A stretch of DNA of 64,000 bases from Bifidobacterium bifidum ATCC 29521 = JCM 1255 = DSM 20456 (GTDB lineage: Bacteria; Actinomycetota; Actinomycetes; Actinomycetales; Bifidobacteriaceae). A model generated the notes under the pieces. That model was not told the DNA's origin. It saw only the letters and a list, made by a program, of their open reading frames with translations, and made no database searches. A program made the translations under genes and the position numbers. The stretch is taken from positions 496,001 through 560,000 of the forward strand of contig NZ_AP012323.1 of the NCBI RefSeq assembly GCF_001025135.1, written 5' to 3'. Shown here in pieces: positions 30,376 through 41,000 of this stretch (positions within the stretch are counted from its first letter, which is position 1; each line of letters begins with the position of its first letter).

Positions 30376-33300
30376 TCATGGTCGGTTTGAGGCCAGTGTG
30401 CTGATGGATGGCATGGAACCGAACGACCGGCGTCGGATGCGGCTCGGGTCTACGCCTTCCGTGACCGTTCCGGATCCCTCGGCCGGTTTGCGCATTCCTT
30501 GGACTTCCCTGATGTCGTCGGCGGTGTTCAGCGCGGAGTCGGCACCGGTCACGCTGATGTACCAATACAGCTTTTCCGTGTCGATCCTGAACGATGAGAT
30601 ATCGATGTACCCTTGCTTCGAAGCTGTGCTCCATGTGACGTTCCAATCACTTTCACCGGTCGGCTTGCCGCTGGTAGTGGAGAACGCGACAAGGACCGTT
30701 GCCGGCTGACCGTAGAGGTTCACACTGCCGCCGGACACCGTGATGCGGTTACGGTCTGTCGTGCTCCACGCCAGCGTAGGCGGTTCGATCTTCGCTGGGG
30801 TCTTGTATACAAGGCCCTTACCGTCAAATATGATGGCTTCGCTGGAGTGCCCCTTGAACGACTGCGTAGCTGATACAGTGCCGCAGGTTTCCCACGGGTT
30901 GATGCGGTAAGTTGCGGCGGCTGAATCGCCGTTGCCTCTGTACTCCTGACCGTTGGCGAAAATGGAGAGTCCGTCATGCTCGCCATTACCGCCAACTGAC
31001 ACGGAGCACTCGTTACCTTTGAGCGTCACCTGCAGGTTTTTCGGAGGCTGTATCTTGTACTGCGGCGTCACCTTGTTCGAGTCAGCCGAAGCTGGTTTGG
31101 CGCCGCTTTGCTGCGGGTTCACGGTCGCCTTGACACTGAGCTCCTCATACCACTGATCGCGGCTGATCGTATCGGTGAAGGTGTGGGTGCCGCAGGGGGC
31201 CGACACGGAGATTGCGCCGCTCAGTTCCACGCTGGAACATCCCGCGTTGTGCATGTTGCCGAGCGTCAACGTGGCCTTCAATGTATTGCCCTTTATTACC
31301 GATAGGCTGACCGTCGGCGCGTCCGGGTCGCCCCAGGGCGTCGCCGCGTTGCTGGCGGCACTGGGCTGGCCTTCGCCGGCACGGTTCTTTCCTTTGACGG
31401 TGGCGGTGTATGAGGTGCCATCGCCGGTGGCGCTGTTGTCGATTGGGAACACTAGGGAATTGCCGGAGGTCTCCTTGGTGACGGAGCCGCCGCCCGAACC
31501 GGTCAGCGTCACCGTGTAGCTGTCCGGCTTCGTACCGACATAATCCGGAACATCCCACTTGACCGTCACACGCTGGTAGCCGGCCTCGGTGGTGACCTTC
31601 TTCGGTGGATCGGGCACCTTGTCGGGCATGGCTTTGACCGAGGTAGACGGCTTCGACCAGCCGACCTCGTTCTTCGCCTTGACGGTGAACGAGTATTCCT
31701 TGCCGTTGGTCAGCCCGGTGATCTGGCAGGTGGTGACCGCGCCGCACGACTTGCTGCCGCCGTCCCAATCGACCTCGTAGTCGGTGATCGGGCTGCCGTT
31801 GGCCGCGCCTGCGGTCCACGAGAGGTTCACCGAACCGTCAGCCGGCTGCCCGGAGACAGGGGAGAGCAGCGGCGCGCCGGGCTTGTCCACCACGGAGACG
31901 GTGATGGTGGCGGTCACCTGTCGGTCGCGCGAACGGGTGCCGTCCTGCACGGTGACGAGCACGGTGTTCGAGGATGCGCCGATATCGGTTCCGGCGGTGA
32001 TGCTGATGTTGCCGTTCGAAGAGCAGTTCACGGTCAGCTTCGCCGAATCGTCGGACTTGCAGCTGACGGCGGTCAGCGACGAATCCGGGAACGGATTGTA
32101 GGCGTCGGAGAACAGGTCCACCCGTTCGGTCGAACCGGCCTTGAGCTTCACCGTCTTCGCGCCGATACGGGCAAGCGGGCGGTTCGACTGCACCACGCGG
32201 GCGGTCATGCCGGCCTTGACCGTGCCGCCCGAATAGATGATGGTCACGGGGATGCTGGCCAGCGATCCCACGGTAGCATCCTTGGGGGCGCTGACGGTCA
32301 ACTGGCCGGAGGCGCTGACGCGCGCGGTGATGCCGCCCGATTCGCTGCCGCCGGAATATGTGTACTGCTTCTCATCTTCGTATGTGCCGGCGGGGGAGTG
32401 GGTCAGCGCGGTCAGGTCGATGATCTTCGCATCCTCACCTGCCACCACGTCGATCGTGGACGACGAGAAGGTCGGCGGTGGCACTTCGCGGCCGATGACC
32501 GTGATCGGCAGGGTCAGCACTGCGGAGTTGATGATCTGCGTCTTGTCGTTGCCCTTGCCGTCCACCGCGGTGAACGTGATCGAGGCGGGACCGCCGTAAT
32601 CCTTCGGCGCGGTGAATTTCAGCGTCGTGTCGTTCACGTAGAGGTCGCCGCCATCCGATTTGGTGGCGCTGACCGATTCGGGGGACTGCACGTAAGCGGT
32701 CTTGCCGGCGCCCACACGCACATAGTCGGCGATGTTGATGGTGATGGTCTCGCGCGAGTTCACCTTCAGCGGCGGAGCCTTCGGACGCAGCGTCGGCGGG
32801 AACACGCCGTATGCGGGCACTTGGATGAACGCGGTGGAGGTGATGCCGTACGTCGTGTTCGTTACCGTGTACGGCACCGAACGGGCCTCGTCGGTCAGAT
32901 CCACGGAGATGACGGTCGACTTCTCGCCGCCCTTGACCTTCGCGTGGTCGGTGGCGGACGGGTCGACGCCGACCTTCAGTTCGTTCGCGGTGCCGGACGG
33001 GTTGGCGATCCACTGCGAGACATCGACCTCGACGGTCCGCTTGTCGATGGTCGCGGCGGACGGTACGCGGTAGTCATAGGCGGTGGGCGGCTCGATGGTC
33101 GCATTCGGGTCGACGTTGACCGTCAACGTCGCGGTGTCGCTCAGGCCGGCCTTATCGGCGACTGTGTGCATGATGTAGAACGTTCCCGCCTGGTCGGGCG
33201 TGGTGAACGAGATCATGTTGTCCTTCACGCTCGCCCCGGAGATACCCTGTGACTCCAGTTTCTTCGAAACGGTCAGATCGGTGTTGTCCCCGGAAATGTC

Positions 33301-36300
33301 GTTGAGCGTCACCGGCACCGTGGCCGCCGTGTGCGGGCGCAGCGTGATCTCGTCGTCCCGCGCGTACACGCCGGAGTCGGACGCGCCCTGGAACACGCCC
33401 ACCCTGACCTGTGCCTGTGCGCGCTGGCCGGTCCAATCCTCCACCGCGTAGGAGAACGTGTCGGTGCCCGATGAGTCCTCGTACGCCTCGTAGATCATGT
33501 AGTTCGCGCCGACTTCGGTGATGCGTCCCAGTTGCGGGGCCTTGTTGCCCAGGCCGAGCAGCTGGTCGTCGTCGCCGTCCACGTCGATGCCGGTCAGTGT
33601 GATCGGTATGCGCACTTTCTGACCCGCGGCCACCTGCGCCTCGACGTCCTGCGGAGTGGGGGCGGCCTTGTTCTTGGCGTCCTTCTGATGCACGGTGATG
33701 GTGATTGTGCCGGAGGCCGAGTTGCCGAGATTGTCCTTGACGGTGTAGGTCACCGGGAACACGCCCGTCTGTTTGGAAGCCTGATAACGCACGGTGTCGC
33801 CGGAAACGAACACCAGTCCCTTGAACGTGTCCTTGTCGTACTGCAGCTTCTGCTGCAGCGTCACCGTGGTGCCGTCGGAATGCGAGACATGGTCGAGCAC
33901 GTTCACCGACACGATGCCGTCGGTGCGCACCTGCGTGTTGACGTTCGACGCCTTGGGCGCGGAGTTGCCGGCGGTCAGTGCCGGCGGCTGCAGCACTATC
34001 GTGCCGGTGGATGAGCCGGCCGCGTTGGCGACGGTGTACGTGATCTCCACGGGCTTGGTCGGCACCTGCCGTGCGGTCAGATACACGCGCTTGTGGCTCA
34101 CCAGGCCGGTCTTGATGCCCAGCGACGGGTCGGCATCGACCGACGTGACCGACAGCACGCCGCCCATTGGATCCACGTCGTTGGCGAGCGGTTCGACGAT
34201 GGCGGTGTTGTTCGAACCGAGCAGCGCCACATCGTTGGCTACGACTGGCTTGGCGGATTTGCCCGCGGCCGGCTGCACCTCAAGACGTGCGAGGCCGGTG
34301 GACGGGATGGAGCCTTGGGTGACGGTGTAAGGCACGTAATACGTGCCCGTGGCGGTGGCCTTGAATGTGAAGGACAGGTCCGCCGCGTTCATGGTCGCGC
34401 TGGTTTTCGCGGGCGGTTCCACGGTGGACAGCTGCGCGGGCTGCGCCGATGTGCCATGCACGTACGGCTTGAGGTTGACCGTGGTCTCGGTGTTCGGTGT
34501 GGTCTGCTTGACCACGGCGTCGATGGTCGCCGGCAGCGTGTTTGCCGGGCGGATGGAGAAGTACACGAGTCCGGTGCCGGTGTTCTGCCCGTCGGAGACG
34601 GTGACCTGCACGCCCACTCGCCCCGAGGTGGCGGAACCGGTGTTGAACACGAGCTGCCCGTCTGCGCGGGTGGAGACGACGACCTGGTCGCTGTTCTGCG
34701 GGACCGCCGACACCAATGTCATCGGATCGCCGTCTGGATCCTGGAAACTGCCGAGTGCGTTCGTCGTGTACGTGGCACCCTGCTCCACGTCGTATTCGGG
34801 CGGCGTGTCGGCCTGCTTGGGAGCGTGATTGGCGGACGAGCCGGTCAGCGTGACCGTCACCTTGGCCGTTGAGGTCTGGCCGCGCCCGTCGCTGATGTCA
34901 TAGGTGAACGTCACCGTGCCGGCCGAGGCCGCCGAGGCGTCCAGCTGCAGGTACCGGCCGTCGTACACCGGCGATACGGTCATATCGCCGCCCGCCGGGG
35001 CCCCGACTTTGGTGATCTGCAGCACGGAGCAGTCTGTCTGCTCGTCGTTGCGCAGCACGTCGAGGATCTGTTGTCCGCCCGCGCGGGCGCCGATCTCGTC
35101 GTCCTGCGCCTTGATCTGCCCGGATTGCGCGGAACAGGTCTTGTTGAAGTTGCGCTGGTTGTTGGCGGACTGGTCGTTCTGCTTCTGCTGGGCGGTCTGC
35201 TCGGTCTGGATGGTGTTCCACTGTATCTTGATGACCTTGGTGGAGTCCGAAGGGTTCCACACGTTGCCGTCGACCACGTCGTTGAGTACGGTCAGGCGGT
35301 GGTTGGTGCGGAACACCAAATCCGACGTGGCGCTGACCGATTGCAGCGAGCCGAATTCCGGGTTGCTGACGTTCGGCGAGCATACACGCACGTAATTGTT
35401 CGCGCTTTGCGCCCACGCGGCCGACACGCAGCCGTCGGTGGAGACCGGTTTGGCTGCGTCTCCGGCACCGCCGGAGGTGAGCGTGTTGACTTTCTTCTCT
35501 CCCTTGCCCAGTTCGACCAGGTACAGGCCGTTCTTGCCGGCGGCCGCGACCCAGGACTCCTGACGGCCGTCCGTGTCGGGGTATTGCAGCGTCAACGGGC
35601 TGTTGGCGCCGGTGTCGGCGCTGCCCTTGTGCCAGTACAGTCTGCCCTCGGATGTGACGACCGCGGTGCCGTCCACCACGGTGAAATCGTCGGCGGATAC
35701 GGTCTTCCCTTCGGTGAGGGAGCCACCCTGCACGGCCTTGCCTGTCGGATCCTGCATCGTGAGCACGGTACCGTCGGAGGGCCGGTATCCGTACACGGTG
35801 CCGTCATGGGTGACCGCGATCTTGCCTCCGGTGCCCAGCCGCATGGACGGGTCGCTGGTGGCGGGGTTGACGGAGTTGAGGTCGGAGCTGCGGCCGACCC
35901 ACACGTTGCCGTTTTTCGTGTTCAGGAAGGCGATGGTGCCGCCGCCGGTCACCGCGGTCGTGTCTCCCTTGGTCTCCGTCCTGCCGGTGGTACCCAGCGT
36001 GGCGGAGGAGATGCCGGTGGCCTTCGCGCCTTCGGTGAGCACCGTGTCGCTGTCGTGCTGGACGATGTCGAAACGGGCTGCAGACGAGGCCACCGCCGAA
36101 TCCGGTTCCTTGAGCTTGACGTTGAAGCGGGCCGCCTTGCGGTTCTTGAGCGAGGTGACCCAAACGGTGCCGTCGTCGAGATGCACGTGTTGGCGGGTGA
36201 TGGAGCTCACCCAGATGGCGCCGGCGATGATGCCGATCAGCATGACGAGCGCGATGACGGGCATCGCCCAACGGTGCGCGTCAGGCGAGACCAGGCGGCG

Positions 36301-36354
36301 CATGGAGGAGCGGAACGCCCGCTCGCGTTGGCGCTGGTTAGGCTGCTTGCTCAT
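30376..36354 (-). CDS. Giant membrane-anchored Fn3/Ig-like surface protein
   Basis: A 1992-residue protein. I chose the ATG at 36354 (MSKQPNQRQRERAF) because AGAGGA precedes it; an ATG at 36393 would add 13 residues. About 28 cytoplasmic residues are followed by one transmembrane helix (MPVIALVMLIGIIAGAIWV). Residues ~55-390 have repeated short strands such as DDGTVWVTS, NGNVWVGRS, HDGTVYGYR and EGRLYWHKG, suggesting a beta-propeller-like domain. From ~430 to 1480 come tandem cadherin/Ig-like repeats (TYTVKDNLGNSASGTITITV and relatives). Two fibronectin type III domains follow near 1490-1685 (ITDYEVDWDGG, YSFTVKAKNEVGWSKPS). It is known as fn3 in the bifidobacterial PFNA cluster. Role in adhesion or envelope sensing is inferred. 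Confidence 0.9.
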   Translation of the reverse strand: MSKQPNQRQRERAFRSSMRRLVSPDAHRWAMPVIALVMLIGIIAGAIWVSSITRQHVHLDDGTVWVTSLKNRKAARFNVKLKEPDSAVASSAARFDIVQHDSDTVLTEGAKATGISSATLGTTGRTETKGDTTAVTGGGTIAFLNTKNGNVWVGRSSDLNSVNPATSDPSMRLGTGGKIAVTHDGTVYGYRPSDGTVLTMQDPTGKAVQGGSLTEGKTVSADDFTVVDGTAVVTSEGRLYWHKGSADTGANSPLTLQYPDTDGRQESWVAAAGKNGLYLVELGKGEKKVNTLTSGGAGDAAKPVSTDGCVSAAWAQSANNYVRVCSPNVSNPEFGSLQSVSATSDLVFRTNHRLTVLNDVVDGNVWNPSDSTKVIKIQWNTIQTEQTAQQKQNDQSANNQRNFNKTCSAQSGQIKAQDDEIGARAGGQQILDVLRNDEQTDCSVLQITKVGAPAGGDMTVSPVYDGRYLQLDASAASAGTVTFTYDISDGRGQTSTAKVTVTLTGSSANHAPKQADTPPEYDVEQGATYTTNALGSFQDPDGDPMTLVSAVPQNSDQVVVSTRADGQLVFNTGSATSGRVGVQVTVSDGQNTGTGLVYFSIRPANTLPATIDAVVKQTTPNTETTVNLKPYVHGTSAQPAQLSTVEPPAKTSATMNAADLSFTFKATATGTYYVPYTVTQGSIPSTGLARLEVQPAAGKSAKPVVANDVALLGSNNTAIVEPLANDVDPMGGVLSVTSVDADPSLGIKTGLVSHKRVYLTARQVPTKPVEITYTVANAAGSSTGTIVLQPPALTAGNSAPKASNVNTQVRTDGIVSVNVLDHVSHSDGTTVTLQQKLQYDKDTFKGLVFVSGDTVRYQASKQTGVFPVTYTVKDNLGNSASGTITITVHQKDAKNKAAPTPQDVEAQVAAGQKVRIPITLTGIDVDGDDDQLLGLGNKAPQLGRITEVGANYMIYEAYEDSSGTDTFSYAVEDWTGQRAQAQVRVGVFQGASDSGVYARDDEITLRPHTAATVPVTLNDISGDNTDLTVSKKLESQGISGASVKDNMISFTTPDQAGTFYIMHTVADKAGLSDTATLTVNVDPNATIEPPTAYDYRVPSAATIDKRTVEVDVSQWIANPSGTANELKVGVDPSATDHAKVKGGEKSTVISVDLTDEARSVPYTVTNTTYGITSTAFIQVPAYGVFPPTLRPKAPPLKVNSRETITINIADYVRVGAGKTAYVQSPESVSATKSDGGDLYVNDTTLKFTAPKDYGGPASITFTAVDGKGNDKTQIINSAVLTLPITVIGREVPPPTFSSSTIDVVAGEDAKIIDLTALTHSPAGTYEDEKQYTYSGGSESGGITARVSASGQLTVSAPKDATVGSLASIPVTIIYSGGTVKAGMTARVVQSNRPLARIGAKTVKLKAGSTERVDLFSDAYNPFPDSSLTAVSCKSDDSAKLTVNCSSNGNISITAGTDIGASSNTVLVTVQDGTRSRDRQVTATITVSVVDKPGAPLLSPVSGQPADGSVNLSWTAGAANGSPITDYEVDWDGGSKSCGAVTTCQITGLTNGKEYSFTVKAKNEVGWSKPSTSVKAMPDKVPDPPKKVTTEAGYQRVTVKWDVPDYVGTKPDSYTVTLTGSGGGSVTKETSGNSLVFPIDNSATGDGTSYTATVKGKNRAGEGQPSAASNAATPWGDPDAPTVSLSVIKGNTLKATLTLGNMHNAGCSSVELSGAISVSAPCGTHTFTDTISRDQWYEELSVKATVNPQQSGAKPASADSNKVTPQYKIQPPKNLQVTLKGNECSVSVGGNGEHDGLSIFANGQEYRGNGDSAAATYRINPWETCGTVSATQSFKGHSSEAIIFDGKGLVYKTPAKIEPPTLAWSTTDRNRITVSGGSVNLYGQPATVLVAFSTTSGKPTGESDWNVTWSTASKQGYIDISSFRIDTEKLYWYISVTGADSALNTADDIREVQGMRKPAEGSGTVTEGVDPSRIRRRSFGSMPSISTLASNRP

Positions 36355-36432
36355 GGCATCCTCTTCTCTCTCGTTCGCTCGCTTCTCGTGCAATGCCGTG
36401 CCGCATGGTGCAGTCCTTCATATAGTGCGTTC

Positions 36433-37851
36433 CTATTGCCTCACCGCGCATGCGATGGCCGGATTCTGGGACATCTGCTTGTCACTGCGCACGATCTTCA
36501 CTTCGATGCAGGTCTGTTTGTCGGTCACGTCATGCAGCTCGACTTTGCGGTCGGCCACGATGTTGGTGCTGGTACTGGGGACGGAAGTGGCAGAATTGCC
36601 CTGTACCGGCGACCATGCGTACATGTCGCCGTCCTTGGGCTGCGGGTTCGTCCAGGTGAACGTGACGGTGGTGCCGTCGTAGGTTCCGTTCAGGTTTTCG
36701 GGCGTCGGCACCACTTCGGCTCCCGTGATGTCGTCGGGATTGCCGTCCGTTCCGTTGGAGTCGCCGGTGGCGCCCGGCGTGGAGACCGATGTGCGGTTGC
36801 GCGTCGCGGTGTCATCCATGTGCGGCATTACGACGAAGACGAACGTCAGGACGACCGCCGTCAGCGCAGCCACGACCACGGCCGTGATGGCCAGCGGCTT
36901 CTTCCACGCACCGGTGGGAGCGTCCATTCGCGTCACGTTCGCGGGGCCGGGCGCGACGCGGCGCTTGCCGGTCATGCTGCTGGGATATTCGGGGACGCCT
37001 TCCACGGTGACGGGCGTGGCATGGCCGTAGTAAGCCTGTTGCACCTGCTGCATCGCGCGGGCGAATTCCAGCGCCGTGCCGTAACGGTTGTCCGGGTTCT
37101 TGTCGAGCCCCCTGACGAGTACACGTTCGACGTCCGCGGGCACATCAGGGCGGCCGATTGGCGGCAGGCGGCGACTGACGATGACCTGCGCGAGTTCCTG
37201 CTGCGTATGCGCCTGATAACCGTGCTCATACGGCGAACGGCCGGTCAGTGTGGCGTACAGGGTCGCCGCCAAGGAGTAGATGTCGGCGGCTTCGGTGCCG
37301 CCGCTGCGTCCGGTCAGCACTTCCGGCGCGGCCCATGGCACGGAGAAACCGGTCTGGGTTCCCGCCTGATACACGTTCGTGGAGATGCCGAAATCGGCGA
37401 GCACCGGCAGTCCCTGCGGGGTGATGAGGATGTTCGCGGGCTTGATGTCGCGGTGCAGGATGCCTTTGCAGTGCGCGGTGAACAGGGCGCTGCAAAGTTT
37501 GATGCCCAGGTCGAGCATCTGGTCGGCGGTGAGTGGTCGCTTGCGGATCAGCTCCTTATAGGAGCCGCCGGGCGCGTATTCCAGCACGATGTAGCCAAGT
37601 CCGGTGCTGGTCACGCCGGCGTCGTGGATGGAAAGGATGTAGGGGTGCGCGGAAAGCTCCGCCATGTAGTTCGCCTCATTGCGGAATCGGGCGGCTGCGC
37701 GGGGGTCGAGGGTGGCGCTGCTGACCTTGATGGCGACGTCGCGGCTGGGGACGCGCTGATGGTACCGGTATACGCTGGCTGTGGCGCCGGTGCCGAGTGG
37801 CTGGATGAAATCATAGCCGGATATCCGCGGCGGTGTTGGCTGTGCCGGCAT
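36433..37851 (-). CDS. Membrane Ser/Thr protein kinase (Hanks type, PknB-like, no PASTA)
   Basis: A 472-residue kinase. The cytoplasmic domain has the glycine loop LGTGATASVYRY (~19), VAIKV lysine (~41), HRDIKPANIL (~131) and DFGIS (~153). One transmembrane helix (AITAVVVAALTAVVLTFVFVV) lies near 318-340. The outer ~130 residues hold one Fn3/Ig-like strand pattern (GTTVTFTWTNPQPKDGDMYAW) instead of PASTA repeats, so it is unlikely to sense muropeptides in the PknB manner. The ATG at 37851 has a GGGGGGA site. It is the first gene of the run and corresponds to Pkb2 of the PFNA cluster; likely substrates are MoxR, FHA and other proteins of the same run. Confidence 0.92.
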   Translation of the reverse strand: MPAQPTPPRISGYDFIQPLGTGATASVYRYHQRVPSRDVAIKVSSATLDPRAAARFRNEANYMAELSAHPYILSIHDAGVTSTGLGYIVLEYAPGGSYKELIRKRPLTADQMLDLGIKLCSALFTAHCKGILHRDIKPANILITPQGLPVLADFGISTNVYQAGTQTGFSVPWAAPEVLTGRSGGTEAADIYSLAATLYATLTGRSPYEHGYQAHTQQELAQVIVSRRLPPIGRPDVPADVERVLVRGLDKNPDNRYGTALEFARAMQQVQQAYYGHATPVTVEGVPEYPSSMTGKRRVAPGPANVTRMDAPTGAWKKPLAITAVVVAALTAVVLTFVFVVMPHMDDTATRNRTSVSTPGATGDSNGTDGNPDDITGAEVVPTPENLNGTYDGTTVTFTWTNPQPKDGDMYAWSPVQGNSATSVPSTSTNIVADRKVELHDVTDKQTCIEVKIVRSDKQMSQNPAIACAVRQ

Positions 37852-38000
37852 TTGGCTATCCCCCCTTACGACATCTCTTCTTCTTACTCTATTCCGAGGT
37901 GTTCCCACGCACAACCCTTGATGGGGAGCGCTGAGGAGTGCTCGCCGCAGGCAGGAGCTGCCGTGCGATGACGCAGTTAGTCCAGAATAAAACTGATATA

Positions 38001-38025
38001 AAAACGGAACATATGGTTCGGTTTT
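38001..38025. promoter_or_regulatory. Inverted repeat between divergent kinase and helicase genes
   Basis: AAAACGGAAC (38001-38010) and GTTCGGTTTT (38016-38025) form a 10-bp inverted repeat with one mismatch and a 5-base centre. The 242-base divergent spacer must hold both promoters, and a TATGAT hexamer lies at 38038-38043. It may be an operator for either direction; this is inferred. Confidence 0.35.
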
Positions 38026-38093
38026 CGATTGTTGGCATATGATGGAGGAACTGTCTGACGGACGACGGGGCCGGCGACGGGAATGGAGGTGCC

Positions 38094-41000
38094 ATGAAGG
38101 CGGTTGAAGCACTGCTTGAGGGGGAATCCGGCAAGGCGCTGCTGGTGGTTGGTGCTCCTTGCGTGGGCAAGAGCACGCTGGCCCGTGATGCCTTGATGGC
38201 CGGGCTGCGACGGTTCGGCGAATCCGGAGCGATAATGACGGTATCCGGGCGTCAGATCGCCGATGTGATAGGCGATCAGGTGATTCGCGAGCTGGGGGCG
38301 ACCTCCCAGGCGCGACCGGTCACGACGCTGTCGGCCATCGCGTTCCGGCTGATCACCGTCATGCGTTCGAGGTCGGGCGAGCCGCTGCCGAGGTTGCTGA
38401 ACGGCGCCGAGCAGGATGCGCTGCTGCGTTCGGTGTGCTCCGTCCATGTGGCTCATGTGCGGGCGGGGGATCCATGCGGCACGTGTTCGTTGCTGCGCGA
38501 ATACTTCGCCAGGGATGATTGGGACGGCGTGCTGGCCGATGCCGTGGCCGGGAACGACGGCGAGGGTGGTGATGCGGATTCCGGCGTAGGCGTCAATGCC
38601 GCCTTCGTCATGCAGCTGCGCGACATGTTGGCCCGCATGGATGAGCTGGGCGTCTCCGAGGATCGTGAAGGAACGGCCCTGTCGGCGTTGAGGCATTGGT
38701 CGCCGCGCGTCGAGCGTTTGCATGTGCAGTGGCGTCTCGCGTTCGCGTTGCGCCGCGAATACGAGACCGCGGTGAGTCGTATGTACTCGGGCGAGTACCG
38801 GTTGGACTCGTCGCGTCTGCTGGTCGAGGGGGCCAAGGCGGTCGGGATGGTCGGCGATGACGATCTGCCGCGTCTGCTGGTCGTCGACGACTGTCAGGAC
38901 CTCACCTTCGCCGGGTTCACGTTCCTGAAGGCGCTGCGCGGTGCGGGGACGCGGCTGCTGCTGGTCGGCAATCCGGACGAGGCCGTGCAGACCTTCCGCG
39001 GGTCATATCCGGAATACCTGTTCGACCAGATTCGTCGTCAGCTTGGCGCCGACATGGTTCGTCTGTCGGCTGGCGGTGCCGGAAATGGCCGAGTTGAGGA
39101 GCGTGCGGTGGACCACGTCGACGGTTATACGTATCGCGATCTGGTCGCATCCCGTATCTCCCTGTCCATCCGATCCACGCAGGACGAGACGGTTCCTCTG
39201 CCGCAGAGGCCGGGCAAATTGCCGCAGCTGCCGGCGAGCCTGCCGATTGTCGCATTGCCCCAGGCCGATCCGCTGCCGGGCGATGGCAGTCTGAAAACCG
39301 CGCTGTACCGCTCGGCCGACGAAGAGACGGAAGACGTCGTATGGCGCATCAAGCAAGCCCACATCCTTGAAGGACGCAACTGGAACGACATGGCTGTCAT
39401 CGCGCACGACAACGCCACCGTGCGCACGATCGGCGAACGGCTGCGTCATGACGGCGTGCCTGTACGGTATTCATCGGTCACACGACCGTTGAAGGACGAG
39501 CCGTTCGTGCAGGGATTGTTCGCGCTGCTCGAATTGGCGATGCTCAGGAACCAGACGGTGCCCGCGCTGGGCATGAATCTGCAGCAGACCGCACTGTATG
39601 TGCGCTCTCGGGTTGCCACGGTGATGGGATGCCCGCTGGTCAGCGTCGGCGGCGGACGGGATCATGAGGGATACCCGGCCAGGCTGGAGCCGGTGGACGC
39701 CGCCATGAACGCGTTGGCATCACTCGGCAAGATCGTCACGTGCGAGGACATATGCAAGGGGGATGCGTCCGACGATGTGCCTGGCGGTGCCGCCGACGAT
39801 GCGGGGAAGACCGGGGACGCTGGAATTGCTGGTGACACCGCTCGAATGCATGCCTTGGGCAGGCTCATGCACGGATGGGAGCAATGGCGCGAATGGGTCG
39901 TCTCCGGGCGCGATCGGAAGACCATCACCGACGACACGATCATCGATGTCAAAGCACCGCAAGGCGACGAACTCCAGTTCGGCGTCGATGCCATGTACCT
40001 GTTGCTGGAATTCGCGGATGACGCGCATGCGATGCATGGCGGTGTCGCCGGTCTAGGCGGTACAGGTGACGTTGTCGACGATGCCGGTTCCGCTGTCGGG
40101 GCAGGCACGAAGGGCGCGTCCGGTATAACCGCCGATGACGTGCTCGCCGCCGTTCAGGAGGTGTGCGGGCGGGGAGACCCGCATTCCCGCGTGTTTGCCC
40201 ACCTGTGGAATCTAGTGGGGACGGTGGCCCAAGGCCTGAGACAACTGCCGGCGAAGGAACCACAGTATGCGTTGTCCGTGGCTTGGAACGCGTGCGACGT
40301 CGCCTCCCGTTGGCAGCGCGAGGCCCTGAACAACACGGATGCCGGACGTGCCGCCAACGACCGTCTGGATACGGCCATGCGGCTGTTCGATTATGCATCC
40401 GGCTCGGCCGCAAGCCGGGATCTGCCCGAATTCTTTGCGCAGGTGAGGGCGATGCGCATCGAAGCGGATTCCCTGGCCAAAGTGGCCCCCATCGACGATG
40501 CCGTGACGCTGACCACACCGGCGGGCTCATCGGGGAGACACTGGCCGTTGGTGTGGATTCCGGCCATCCAGCAAGGCATATGGCCGAACCTGGCAGCCCG
40601 AAACACGATGTTCGGTGGTGAGGATCTGGCTGATGTCATGCTGTATGGAGGGCTGTCCGATGATTCCGGAGAGCATGGCGACAACAAACTGGAATCCGTG
40701 CTGTATGCGGAGCAGAAAAGCCTGCTGGTCGCGCTGACCCGCGCATCGGAGCAGGTCACGGCAAGTGCGGTGTACAACGACGATCTGACCCCGTCTGACT
40801 TCCTGTACGGATACATACCGGAACGATTCAACCGCGAACGGCATGCGTCGGCCGAAGGGCGGGAATATACCCAGGTCGGTGAAGCCGGACGGCTCCAAGG
40901 TCTGGACGCCGATCCTCGCGGCCTGGTCGCCGCCGCCCGCGTGGCGCTCGCCGTACACCCACGAGGTTCCAAGGAATCTCAAGATGCCGTGGATGCGCTG

